The position numbers were made by a program, and so were the translations under genes. Below, piece by piece: positions 25,262-33,403 of a stretch of DNA of 44,722 nt. Numbering within the stretch: position 1 is the first letter of the stretch; each line of letters begins with the position of its first letter. The stretch lies in the NCBI GenBank assembly GCA_020443425.1, contig JAGRIE010000033.1, forward strand, positions 1 to 44,722. The letters are read 5' to 3'. Origin of the DNA: Halioglobus sp. GTDB lineage: Bacteria > Pseudomonadota > Gammaproteobacteria > Pseudomonadales > Halieaceae. A model generated the notes under the pieces. It searched no databases. It worked only from the letters and a program-made list of their open reading frames with translations, and was not told where the DNA came from.

Positions 25262-26107
25262 CTACAGCAAACTGATTCGCGTAGCCAATATCTGTGAGCA
25301 GCCTGGCATCACGGTTGCGGCTCTGTTGTTGGCGATGGCCGCCTCAATACAACAGAATCTCTGGTAGTCTGCGTCCGGCAGGTCAGCGAGTGCCGCGGCT
25401 TTATCCACCCATGGATTCCAGACTACGGTGGAGGGGCTGCCGTTCTTCTCAATGAGTACAGTACGTGCACTAACGTCATCGACGAGTGTGGTGTGCTCGG
25501 TGCTGTCATAAATACGATCCACTTCACCGGCGAACGTCAAATCTCCTGCCTGGGTTCGCAGGCTGGGTGTTCCCACCATGTCGATATAAGGGCAGTCATC
25601 CAGGTTCGTCACTCTGGCCTTGCGGATATCGGAAACAGCGAGATAGGTGTGCAGTGCACCCGAAACCCTGATCGGGGCTTTGGACTCATTCTGTGATATC
25701 AGCGTTACTTCCAGTTGCTCGCCTGCCTGTACTCGTAGCTGCGCATTCCAACTGCCGTCTTGCACTCCAAATAGCAGGGTCACCCCGGATGCGTCGGAGC
25801 CCGCATACAATAGCTCCCAGAAACGCCCCCGAACCAGTCCGTGCGAAGGCAGGGCTGGGTCGTTGGGGTGCCTGTTGAACCAGGGCCAGCAAACGGGGAT
25901 TCCGCCGCGAATCGGCGTTCCCTCCTGAAACACCGCGTCCGGGCTCAGGTAGAGCACCTCTTCGTGGCCGACCGGCCTCCAGGACATCACGTGGGCACCG
26001 TGCAGCGCCACCCGTGCTGAGCATTTCGAATGCGATATCTCAAACACGGGATAACCGGTTTCAGGCTCTGTCAAACAGACTGCGTCGGGAAGTACCATGT
26101 TCACCAT
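25262..26107 (-). CDS. D-hexose-6-phosphate mutarotase (YeaD-like aldose 1-epimerase family)
   Basis: 281 residues. Family marks are HGAHVMSWRPVG (about 36-47), GTPIRGGIPVCWPWFNRHP, SHGLVRGRFWEL, the catalytic-histidine region GALHTYLAVSDI, and the late VVWNPWVDKAAALADLPD with a glutamate in CIEAA. These belong to the YeaD/glucose-6-phosphate 1-epimerase group of the galactose-mutarotase superfamily, which interconverts the alpha and beta anomers of hexose 6-phosphates in the cytoplasm. Length is normal. No clear ribosome-binding site precedes the ATG at 26107. It may be a housekeeping sugar enzyme carried in the island or help supply sugar phosphate. Confidence 0.85.
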   Translation of the reverse strand: MVNMVLPDAVCLTEPETGYPVFEISHSKCSARVALHGAHVMSWRPVGHEEVLYLSPDAVFQEGTPIRGGIPVCWPWFNRHPNDPALPSHGLVRGRFWELLYAGSDASGVTLLFGVQDGSWNAQLRVQAGEQLEVTLISQNESKAPIRVSGALHTYLAVSDIRKARVTNLDDCPYIDMVGTPSLRTQAGDLTFAGEVDRIYDSTEHTTLVDDVSARTVLIEKNGSPSTVVWNPWVDKAAALADLPDADYQRFCCIEAAIANNRAATVMPGCSQILATRISLL

Positions 26108-26182
26108 TCAGTTTAAGGATTTCGCAGCTGTGCGACCGTCAGTTCCCGAAATACTGCCATGGGGCGGCGTTCCAACCCCAGA

Positions 26183-26260
26183 TGGTATAGTGAACTTCTT
26201 CACAGTGTGCTGAAAAATACGTCGCTTGGCCTCTAGAAGCGAGACATTATTTCTATACTG
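26183..26260 (+). pseudogene. Relic of a GT4 glycosyltransferase C-terminal part
   Basis: Twenty-six codons read in the plus strand as WYSELLHSVLKNTSLGL, a TAG stop, then KRDIISIL. They align without gaps to codons at 17517-17594 of the GT4 gene at 16578-17876 (WYSELPHDVV to DIISIL). By hand count 14 of 26 residues are identical, and the first 16 bases are the same. The flanks do not extend the match convincingly. The in-frame stop and lack of the rest of the enzyme make it a pseudogene fragment upstream of gmd. Confidence 0.6.
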
Positions 26261-26439
26261 ACATAATGTACGGTCATAGATGCGCTCTACATTGACTATG
26301 CAATAAATCGTGTTCAATATCGGCTCGGTGAACAGATCGCCAGTGTATCGCAGGTTCAGCCCTGACGGTGGAGTGGTTTTTCATTAGCGTCGCGCTGAAA
26401 TGGACAAACTATCAGCAAACTCTAACCTTGGAAAATAGA

Positions 26440-27474
26440 ATGAAAAAAGCAGTTGTAACAGGAGTGACCGGCCAGGATGGGGCATATCTGGCTGCATTGT
26501 TGTTAGAGAAGGGCTACAAGGTCTACGGTGCCTGTCGACGCACCAGTGCAGTCAACTTCTGGCGCATGCAGGAGTTGGGTGTGCTTGAACACCCTAATCT
26601 TGAGATTGTGGACTACGACCTCACAGACGCAATGGATGCTGTCAGGTTGTTGGAGGATACAGAGGCCCGGGAGGTTTATAACCTGGCGGCCCAAAGTTTT
26701 GTCGGGGTGTCTTTCAAACAGCCGATGGCGACTTCAAAGATCACCGGGTTGGGCGCCTTGAACCTGCTCGAGGCCATACGGGCGGTGGATCGCAGCATAC
26801 GCTTCTATCAGGCGTCCACGTCGGAGATGTTCGGCAAGGTGCAAGCGGTCCCCCAGAATGAGGAAACACCCTTCTACCCGCGAAGCCCCTACGGTGTGGC
26901 GAAGCTGTACGCGCACTGGATGACAGTCAACTATAGAGAGTCATACGATATATTCGGATGCAGTGGAATTCTGTTCAATCACGAGTCACCACTGCGCGGC
27001 AAGGAGTTTGTCACCCGGAAGATCACCGACACGGTGGCGAAGATCCACCTGGGCCAGGCCGATGTGCTGGAGCTAGGCAACATGGATGCCAAAAGGGACT
27101 GGGGTTTTGCCAGGGATTATGTCGACGGTATGTGGCGGATGATGCAAACGGATGTTCCCGACACGTTCGTGTTGGCGACAAACCGCACTGAAACGGTAAG
27201 AAATTTCGTTGAGCTGGCGTTTGCCGCGGTAGACGTATCGCTGGATTGGAGTGGCTCGGAAGAATCAGAAGTGGGTAAGTGCAGGAAATCAGGCAAGACC
27301 CTGGTCAGGGTTAACCCACAGTACTATCGCCCCGCGGAGGTCGACCTGCTGATCGGGGACCCATCCAAGGCGAAAAAGGTGCTCAACTGGAGTGCTGAAA
27401 CAAAACTGGAACAGCTGTGTGACATGATGGTGGAGGCTGATATCAGGCGCAATAAAGCGGGTGTTTCATATTGA
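26440..27474 (+). CDS. gmd: GDP-mannose 4,6-dehydratase
   Basis: 344 residues from the ATG at 26440 (MKKAVVTG). An upstream extension of 24 codons is open but lies outside the normal length. TTGGA sits about nine bases ahead. The Rossmann glycine motif is [11 protein letters not shown] (8-18), which is diagnostic for this enzyme. The catalytic set is T127, S128-E129 (STSEMFG) and Y151-x3-K155 in [21 protein letters not shown] and the [11 protein letters not shown] segment are also typical. It converts GDP-D-mannose to GDP-4-keto-6-deoxy-D-mannose in the cytoplasm, using bound NADP. Its stop overlaps the next start (ATGA), coupling it to the reductase. Confidence 0.93.
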   Translation: MKKAVVTGVTGQDGAYLAALLLEKGYKVYGACRRTSAVNFWRMQELGVLEHPNLEIVDYDLTDAMDAVRLLEDTEAREVYNLAAQSFVGVSFKQPMATSKITGLGALNLLEAIRAVDRSIRFYQASTSEMFGKVQAVPQNEETPFYPRSPYGVAKLYAHWMTVNYRESYDIFGCSGILFNHESPLRGKEFVTRKITDTVAKIHLGQADVLELGNMDAKRDWGFARDYVDGMWRMMQTDVPDTFVLATNRTETVRNFVELAFAAVDVSLDWSGSEESEVGKCRKSGKTLVRVNPQYYRPAEVDLLIGDPSKAKKVLNWSAETKLEQLCDMMVEADIRRNKAGVSY

Positions 27475-28370
27475 TGACACGTGTATTGATCACAGGCATA
27501 GGAAGCTTCACGGGCCCTTATATAGCGCGGGAGCTGGGTCGGGCCGGGTTTGAAGTCTTTGGGCTGAGCCAGAATCCGGAGACCAGTGAACATGCACGTG
27601 TACTGGTCGGCAGCATACTTGACCCGGCCACTCTGGAGGAGGCTATCAAGGTCTCACGCCCACAGGTCGTGATTCACCTGGCTGCCGTGACGTATGTGCC
27701 ACATGGCGATGTCGGCGAGATTTACCAGACCAATGTCGTTGGTACCCGGAACTTGCTCGACGCACTGTCCAGGCAGGAAGTTATTCCGGAGAAAGTGCTG
27801 CTCGCCAGCAGCGCCAACGTGTACGGAAACACGGAAGCCGCAGCGCTGGACGAAAGTGCCGCATTCTCGCCTGAGAACGATTACGCAGTGAGCAAGGTCG
27901 CCATGGAATACATGGCCAGAACCTGGTCAGACCGGCTGCCCATATCCATCGTACGGCCGTTCAACTACACCGGCGTGGGCCAGGCGAGCAAGTTTCTGAT
28001 CCCCAAAATCGTCAGTCACTTCAAACAGCAAAAAGCTGTGATCGAGCTTGGCAATACGGATGTGACCCGGGATTTCTCTGATGTCCGTTTCGTCGGCAGT
28101 GCCTATCGGGAACTGGTTGAGAAGGCCGAGCCCGGCGAGGCATACAATATCTGTTCCGGGGAGGGTCACTCGCTGCACCAGATCATCGAAACCATGAATG
28201 ATATAGCCGGCTACAAGATATCTGTGACGGTTAATCCCGCGTTTGTCCGCGAAAACGAAGTGAAGAAGCTGGTCGGCAGTAACAGCAAGTTGCTCGGGCT
28301 TTGCCCGTCCCTGGAGAGGATGCCGATAAGGGATACACTTGAATGGATGTATTCCGACGACACCATGTGA
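27471..28370 (+). CDS. rmd: GDP-4-keto-6-deoxy-D-mannose reductase (GDP-D-rhamnose forming, probable)
   Basis: 299 residues, ATG overlapping the gmd stop by four bases. It is an extended short-chain dehydrogenase with [15 protein letters not shown] at the N-terminus (nucleotide loop about 8-15), SSANVYG near 113-119 and catalytic Y138-x3-K142 (YAVSK). [19 protein letters not shown] and [17 protein letters not shown] closely follow the RMD family pattern. That enzyme reduces GDP-4-keto-6-deoxymannose to GDP-D-rhamnose. A GDP-6-deoxy-D-talose product is the main alternative, since the families are close. The gmd-rmd pair is the only nucleotide-sugar pathway complete in the window, and it is probably the source of one sugar of the glycan. 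Confidence 0.8.
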   Translation: MMTRVLITGIGSFTGPYIARELGRAGFEVFGLSQNPETSEHARVLVGSILDPATLEEAIKVSRPQVVIHLAAVTYVPHGDVGEIYQTNVVGTRNLLDALSRQEVIPEKVLLASSANVYGNTEAAALDESAAFSPENDYAVSKVAMEYMARTWSDRLPISIVRPFNYTGVGQASKFLIPKIVSHFKQQKAVIELGNTDVTRDFSDVRFVGSAYRELVEKAEPGEAYNICSGEGHSLHQIIETMNDIAGYKISVTVNPAFVRENEVKKLVGSNSKLLGLCPSLERMPIRDTLEWMYSDDTM

Positions 28371-28414
28371 GCGTGGCTTCTGGCGCGCAGCCAGCGGTTT
28401 GTTCCGGAGCCTGT

Positions 28415-29950
28415 TCAGGGCTTGATATGCGGCAGCCGGGTGTCATCCAGATTGAGGCGGTACATGATCTGGTTGTAGTCATATCGAGGCGTGGCCTGGT
28501 CATTGCCTGAAAAACTCTGGGTATAGGTCCCTTCGAAGTAGATATAGTTCCCTTTGGCGAAATAGGGGTGCTGCTTGACGTTGTAGAAGCTGTAACGATC
28601 GTGTGTGACGATCTTGCGGGCCTCGGACCATGGCCCTTCAGGATGCAGTGCCTCCGCATACCAGACTTCACCCAGTACGCTGGTGGTGCCCCAAAGCTGT
28701 CCAAATATCAAGATCCAGCGCTGCCGGTGTTCATTCCAGCTCACACTTCCGGAGTGGGGCAATACCCTGTCACCGGTTTCACTGTCAATGAACACAAACC
28801 CCGCGTCACCCGGATCGACCAGCCCTTTTTTCTGCAGAACCGCCCAGCGACCCGCCGTAATTACATCAGTGTCAGGTTTCCAGCCCCAGACAAGGTTGCC
28901 GGCCTCATCGCGCTCCAATGGGGGATTATTGTCATTCCAGCGACTGCCGGGTTGCAGGCAGGTATACCCCTGGTAGCTGCGTGGATCAGACAGTGCACTG
29001 AGGTTTGCCTGTACCCGAATATTGGGCGTAGAGTGCCCGAAATATATCCACTTTTCACCGTCAGTAACAATTTCCAGCGGCAGGCCTCGCGGGGTGAGTG
29101 GTGCGCCCAACGGAAACTCGACGAGCTTCTCAAACTCCTCCTTGTCATCGTTCCACCTGGCAAGGCCAATCTCCTGTTGTTCAAATGAGGGGCTGATACG
29201 CGCGTAACCGCAAAGCATGTGCTCGCGTTGGTTCTCCTCGATAACCAGAAGGCCGTCGATCCATATTGCCCCTTCTCCCGGGAATGGACACATCTGCCGG
29301 ACGAATCCATCCTCGCCCGCGAAGTACGTGAGATCAACCGCATCGGACGGGTCGTAGGGACTGGCCTCTGGCAGCGGCGACACGGCGCCGGAGACTTTGA
29401 AGTTCCCCAGCGGCCCATCCGCTCGCCGGGTGTCCCCCCAGAACCAGTATAGCTTGTTGTTGTAGAGTGCATTCGCGACAGAGTCCTGTCCAAAGACACC
29501 GCCCTTGGGCCTCTGCTGATAGGGCAGTGGTGTGCTCGCACCTACGAGTTGTGAATCGTAGTAGATCCCCTCACCCGTCACCCGGTACAGACGTTGGGCA
29601 ATGTTGATGCGATGCAGCGGGACCGTTTGTGTCTTTCCGGGTGCCAGCGTTACGGTAATGCCTTGGCTACCCTGGTCATTCCCCGGCAATTGATAGCCAT
29701 CGCTTCGGATATCGAAATAGATTGCAGGACTTCCCAGCGCGCCGGATTTAATAGCAATTCGTCCGGCACTGTCGCTGATGTAGCGGACACGGTTAGTGGT
29801 CTCTACCTGCACCAGCGGTACGCCCCGACCGGTCTCTTTGTCTACAAACTGCAAAGTGAAATAGTCGGCCTTGGCGGTGCTGCAGCCTGTCAACCAAAGC
29901 CACACAAGCAATGTCAGGGCGCTTTTGAAATCCGGTTGGAACGTTATCAT
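28415..29950 (-). CDS. Lipoprotein, probable beta-propeller (glycoside-hydrolase-like) with N-terminal regulatory-type domain
   Basis: 511 residues from the ATG at 29950, preferred to an earlier frame start because it exposes a lipoprotein signal: a hydrophobic run (SALTLLVWLWLTG) then C, so LTGC is the lipobox. Next comes a domain of about 100 residues with TGRGVPLVQVETTNRVRYISD, resembling the carboxypeptidase regulatory-like beta fold. The rest has repeated W/Y/G-rich blades (KLYWFWGDTR, EKWIYFGHST, NYIYFEGTYTQ), as in five-bladed propellers of GH43/sialidase-like proteins. It is predicted to be anchored to a membrane facing the periplasm or outside. It may bind or cut glycan; the catalytic residues are not identified. 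It converges with rmd over 44 bases. Confidence 0.68.
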   Translation of the reverse strand: MITFQPDFKSALTLLVWLWLTGCSTAKADYFTLQFVDKETGRGVPLVQVETTNRVRYISDSAGRIAIKSGALGSPAIYFDIRSDGYQLPGNDQGSQGITVTLAPGKTQTVPLHRINIAQRLYRVTGEGIYYDSQLVGASTPLPYQQRPKGGVFGQDSVANALYNNKLYWFWGDTRRADGPLGNFKVSGAVSPLPEASPYDPSDAVDLTYFAGEDGFVRQMCPFPGEGAIWIDGLLVIEENQREHMLCGYARISPSFEQQEIGLARWNDDKEEFEKLVEFPLGAPLTPRGLPLEIVTDGEKWIYFGHSTPNIRVQANLSALSDPRSYQGYTCLQPGSRWNDNNPPLERDEAGNLVWGWKPDTDVITAGRWAVLQKKGLVDPGDAGFVFIDSETGDRVLPHSGSVSWNEHRQRWILIFGQLWGTTSVLGEVWYAEALHPEGPWSEARKIVTHDRYSFYNVKQHPYFAKGNYIYFEGTYTQSFSGNDQATPRYDYNQIMYRLNLDDTRLPHIKP

Positions 29951-30251
29951 GCGTGGTATCGGCACAGTGGCTCTAATGTCCGGGGTGTTAACGATTATAG
30001 CGGTTCCAGCTGGTAAAAAATGCGCCGCGCCAAATTCAGTATGTCGCAACCACGGCTGTTTGCAATGTCCGGTTCGTGCAGTTGCTGAGACAGCGATAGC
30101 AACCTGCCATCAGTCGTTCCCTGGCCAACTTGACCCTGAATACTACAGCCAGCGCAAATGGGTGCCCCGAGCTTTGCAAGCTATCCGGAAAACTCTAGAA
30201 TAAAGCGTTAGAACATACCGATAATCAGTATTGCACAGGGATGACATCGTT
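29951..30251. other. Divergent intergenic region
   Basis: 301 bases between the lipoprotein gene (minus) and the Tat-signal gene (plus). A candidate plus-strand promoter at 30174-30201 is listed separately. I see no other element. Confidence 0.45.
30174..30201 (+). promoter_or_regulatory. Candidate sigma70-type promoter
   Basis: TTGCAA (30174-30179) and TAGAAT (30196-30201) are separated by 16 bases. They match the -35 box at 4 of 6 and the -10 box at 5 of 6 positions. The site lies 50 bases before the start of the Tat-signal gene and would drive it with the GMC oxidoreductase. It is a by-eye match only. Confidence 0.35.
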
Positions 30252-30704
30252 ATGCAAACCCCGACAATGAACCCGCTGGCGCCATCTGGCTCGCGCAGCA
30301 CGCGCCGCGGTTTCCTGCAGCGGGCAATCGGCATTTTGATGTCTGCTGCATCGATATCAGCATTTACCCCACTGCTGGCTCGCAGCAGTACTGTTGTTCC
30401 TGACGAAGCCGACCTGGAAATTGCCGCCCTCGGTGACTGGTTGTTACAGGCCGAGCCTGACCTGGCGGCGCAGTTGGAGGCGGAGGCCCGCCGAGCCAGC
30501 GGTTTGTCTGCTGAACAGCCGGTTGACTGGTCTGCTGCGCAGCATGCGCGAGCGCTACTTACTAAGAACACAATCACTGCGGCAGAGTTGGCGCGTGATG
30601 ATGTCGTTTTCGTGGATGGCTGGCCGCTCGCGCGTTCTGAAGCGGGTGCAGCAATCCTGTACTCGGTCGCCAGCGCACACATGCAGGCAGGGCTCGGGGG
30701 GTGA
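30252..30704 (+). CDS. Tat-signal small subunit-like protein partnered with GMC oxidoreductase
   Basis: 150 residues from the ATG at 30252. The N-terminus has a twin-arginine motif STRRGFLQRA followed by a hydrophobic run (IGILMSAASISAF) and an A-x-A-like cleavage area near LLA. The mature part is small, acidic and helical (DLEIAALGDWLLQAEPDL) and has a VFVDGWPL segment. Tat-signal small subunits of this sort accompany FAD-dependent sugar and alcohol dehydrogenases and carry the folded flavoprotein across the membrane. The next gene overlaps by four bases (GTGA) and encodes such a flavoprotein without its own signal. I infer hitchhiker export of the pair to the periplasm. The exact family is not recognised. 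Confidence 0.7.
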   Translation: MQTPTMNPLAPSGSRSTRRGFLQRAIGILMSAASISAFTPLLARSSTVVPDEADLEIAALGDWLLQAEPDLAAQLEAEARRASGLSAEQPVDWSAAQHARALLTKNTITAAELARDDVVFVDGWPLARSEAGAAILYSVASAHMQAGLGG

Positions 30705-32221
30705 TCACCAATGGCCTTGAGGTAGAGGATGGCACCACGTTTGAGGCCGATATCTGCGTGGTGGGTGCTGGCGCCGCCGGGCTTACCCTGGCGCTTGAGC
30801 TAGCGCAGCGAGGACTGGAGGTGCTGCTGGTCGAGAGCGGCGGCCTGCAGTTTCGGGAGCGGTCGCATGAATTGCTCGATATCGAGCTGAGTGGCCGCAG
30901 TAGCCAGGAACTCGTGCAGTTTACCCGCGAGCGTTTTTTTGGTGGAACAACCAACCACTGGGGCGGGGAAATTCGCACATTCGGCGCGTTTGAATTCGAG
31001 CCTCATCCATGGGTGCCGAACAGCGGCTGGCCGATCACCCGTTCGGACCTGGATCCATATTACATTCAGGCAGCGGAACTACTGGGGCTTACTGAGGTAG
31101 ACCGGCCCTATGACGCAGCCGCATTTGGCTTTGGTGAATACCCGCGCCTGGTCAGCGAGACAGAAATGGCGGTGCAAGCCCAGCAATGGGGGAAGGTGCC
31201 AAATGATCACCTGCGACTGGGCCAGGCCCGACGTAAGGAGACATTTAACACCCGATCAGTACATTGCCTGCTGAATACGACCATCACAGAGATTCATCCT
31301 GATGCGTCCCGTGAACGCATAGAGTCGGTGGAAGGCCGGACCTACGATGGTGCAACCCTCCATTTTCGCGCCCGGGAGTTTGTCCTTTGTACCGGGGCTA
31401 TTGAAAACCCCCGTCTTCTGCTGGCTTCAGACAGTGTCGTGCCCGGGGGGCTGGGAAATGAACACGACCTTGTGGGACGGTACTTTATGGACCATCCCTC
31501 GGCTATGATGGGGCCGCTGTTGGTAACGGACCCGGTGGGAAGCTTTTTCCAGGAAGAGCTGCTCGCAGATAGCGGTATGGTGGGTTGGGCGACTACGCCG
31601 GAAACACGTACAGAGTTTCAGCTGCAGGGGTTTATGGCCATCCAGTGGCCAAAAGCTCCTCGCGTTCAGGAGCCGCTTCCCCATGCCCTGGGCATTCGCA
31701 AACTTGTAGGCTCGGCCGGCGAATTCAATCCCGATGTGCCGCCGCGCTACTTGAATGTCGCGGTGAACTGGGAGCAGTCTCCCAACCCCCTCAGCCGGGT
31801 GACGCTGTCGAAGAAACTCGATGCACTGGGTGTCCGCAAGCCTGATCTGCACTGGGAAGTGACCGCCGGTGATATAGCGAGCGCACATAAGAGCTCTGAA
31901 CTGCTGTGCCTGGCCGTCGCCCGTTCAGGCCATGGTCGCCTGCGCCGGCTTGAGCTGCAGGATATGCCCGGCGTGTCCCTTACGATCGGTGGAGGGCACC
32001 AGATGGGCACCACCCGGATGTCGGATGACCCGAGCCATGGTGTCACTGATGCAAATGGACGTGTGCATTCGATCGAGAACCTGTTTATTGGCGGGAGTTC
32101 GCTGTTTCCGACCGGTGGCTGGCAAAACCCGACGTTTACCATTATGGCCCTCACCTTGCGGCAGGCGGACTTCCTGGCGTCCCGCGCGGGGCTTCCGGTT
32201 GCCGCTGCTGTAAAGCGTTAA
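30701..32221 (+). CDS. GMC-family FAD oxidoreductase
   Basis: 506 residues, GTG start overlapping the previous stop. The FAD-binding motif GAGAAG is at residues 22-27 with VLLVESGG closing the first Rossmann unit. RFFGGTTNHWGG is the typical GMC loop. The C-terminal GMC domain has GGGHQMGTTRM, with the probable active-site histidine, and GGSSLFPTGGWQNPTFT. GMC enzymes oxidise primary or secondary alcohols, often of sugars. With a Tat-signal partner upstream, periplasmic oxidation of a glycan or sugar alcohol is plausible. It converges with the hydroxylase gene 15 bases away. No haem-binding cytochrome subunit is adjacent, so the electron acceptor is unclear. Confidence 0.87.
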   Translation: MITNGLEVEDGTTFEADICVVGAGAAGLTLALELAQRGLEVLLVESGGLQFRERSHELLDIELSGRSSQELVQFTRERFFGGTTNHWGGEIRTFGAFEFEPHPWVPNSGWPITRSDLDPYYIQAAELLGLTEVDRPYDAAAFGFGEYPRLVSETEMAVQAQQWGKVPNDHLRLGQARRKETFNTRSVHCLLNTTITEIHPDASRERIESVEGRTYDGATLHFRAREFVLCTGAIENPRLLLASDSVVPGGLGNEHDLVGRYFMDHPSAMMGPLLVTDPVGSFFQEELLADSGMVGWATTPETRTEFQLQGFMAIQWPKAPRVQEPLPHALGIRKLVGSAGEFNPDVPPRYLNVAVNWEQSPNPLSRVTLSKKLDALGVRKPDLHWEVTAGDIASAHKSSELLCLAVARSGHGRLRRLELQDMPGVSLTIGGGHQMGTTRMSDDPSHGVTDANGRVHSIENLFIGGSSLFPTGGWQNPTFTIMALTLRQADFLASRAGLPVAAAVKR

Positions 32222-32236
32222 CCGGAGCTTCAAGCG

Positions 32237-33046
32237 TCACATTTTGATGGGGCGGGCCCTGTTCGCTTTCCAGCACATTTTGTTCGGTGGTTGGAAAGTG
32301 AGCACCATCGCTCTTCGGCTCTCATCAGTATGATTGCCTTTTGACCCGTGAATTACATGTACGTGGAAAAATATGACGCTGCCGGCGGGCACCTCAATGG
32401 GTACCGGTTCCTGGCCCTGGAATCGCTCCATGTCGGTATAGAGGCGGTCGAGAACCCCTTTGCCCTGGACACAGGGCAGAATCCCGTTTTTGTGGCTGCC
32501 GGGGACCATCCACAGGCAGCCGTTTTCTGCGGTTGCGTTATCCATGTAGATTTGCATGCTGACCAACTGTTCCACGTGTTTGCAGTCCAGCGCGAAATAG
32601 GGGCTGTCCTGGTGGAACGGAAACGGCGCGCCACCGGGTCGTTTAAAATTGAGTTTGTCGGTGAACAGGGACAGCTGGTCAAGACCCAGAACCGATTTGG
32701 CGGGCATCCATAGCCGTTGGTCGTCGACCAGGTTTTCAAGATCGGGGTGTAGATGCAGGAAGGGCTCCATCGAGCGAATATCCGAGCTGCCCTCACTCCA
32801 CTCCCATTTCACGACAGAATCCTGCAGGGCTTGATAGCGCTTGTCATCAACCAGTTGCATCGGGGGCGCGTCGTTTGACGCGGCAGCCTGATTGATAGAA
32901 GCGTGAATATCCTCTACCGCATGACGCATAAGATCCAGTTCTTCTGCACCAAACACACTTTCCCTGACAAAGAACCCCTGTGAATTGAACTGTGCCATTT
33001 CCATCTCGGATGCGGCGTACATCGCGTTCTCATTTGATGTTGTCAT
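32237..33046 (-). CDS. Phytanoyl-CoA dioxygenase (PhyH)-family Fe(II)/2-oxoglutarate hydroxylase
   Basis: 269 residues from the ATG at 33046 (GGTGG about nine bases ahead); the frame is open 23 codons further but without a site. The iron triad is visible as H145-x-D147 in FHQDSPYF and H233 in VHVIHGS. The 2-oxoglutarate-binding arginine is probably R244 or R245 in DESRRA. Family members hydroxylate small molecules or lipids using O2 and 2-oxoglutarate in the cytoplasm, and some act in natural-product or glycan clusters. Its substrate here is unknown. It lies tail to tail with the GMC oxidoreductase and head to head with the methyltransferase at 33404. It is not obviously part of either operon. 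Confidence 0.85.
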   Translation of the reverse strand: MTTSNENAMYAASEMEMAQFNSQGFFVRESVFGAEELDLMRHAVEDIHASINQAAASNDAPPMQLVDDKRYQALQDSVVKWEWSEGSSDIRSMEPFLHLHPDLENLVDDQRLWMPAKSVLGLDQLSLFTDKLNFKRPGGAPFPFHQDSPYFALDCKHVEQLVSMQIYMDNATAENGCLWMVPGSHKNGILPCVQGKGVLDRLYTDMERFQGQEPVPIEVPAGSVIFFHVHVIHGSKGNHTDESRRAMVLTFQPPNKMCWKANRARPIKM

Positions 33047-33403
33047 TGCATTGTCCACCAGTGGCTGCTCCTGGCCCTGTCTGGGCCGATTTTGCCGGAA
33101 TACGCTCGGTTCCAACTCCCCCGTGCGGGCGATTTCAGGCCCGTTTTACCCTTAGTATACGGTTATCCAGTTGTTTCAGTCAGCAGTTTTGTCGTTCTGC
33201 TCCCCGCCAATTATTGAATTTTGAGACGCAGTTTTGCGAGGTGGACTATGTTGTCCACGTAGGCGCCAGATTGGCGCCCCCCGGTGCCTCACCGGGCAAG
33301 CGTGACACAGGGGGCAGTTTTGAAGCGCGGCTTTTACTATCATGGCTATTTAAGTTTAATATGTGCCATCGTCACGGATAATCAGTCCATTAGGGGAAAA
33401 AGC
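33047..33403. other. Divergent intergenic region
   Basis: 357 bases between the PhyH-family gene and the long plus-strand run. Promoters for both are expected. AT-rich candidates lie around 33150-33175 and 33335-33360, but no pair of boxes is good enough to call. An AGGGG directly before 33404 serves as ribosome-binding site. Confidence 0.4.

Noticed and set aside
4948-26414. The 14-base string TGGACAAACTATCA occurs at 4948-4961 and 26401-26414
   Set aside because: A few exact 14-base repeats are expected by chance in a window of this size, and the flanks do not match.
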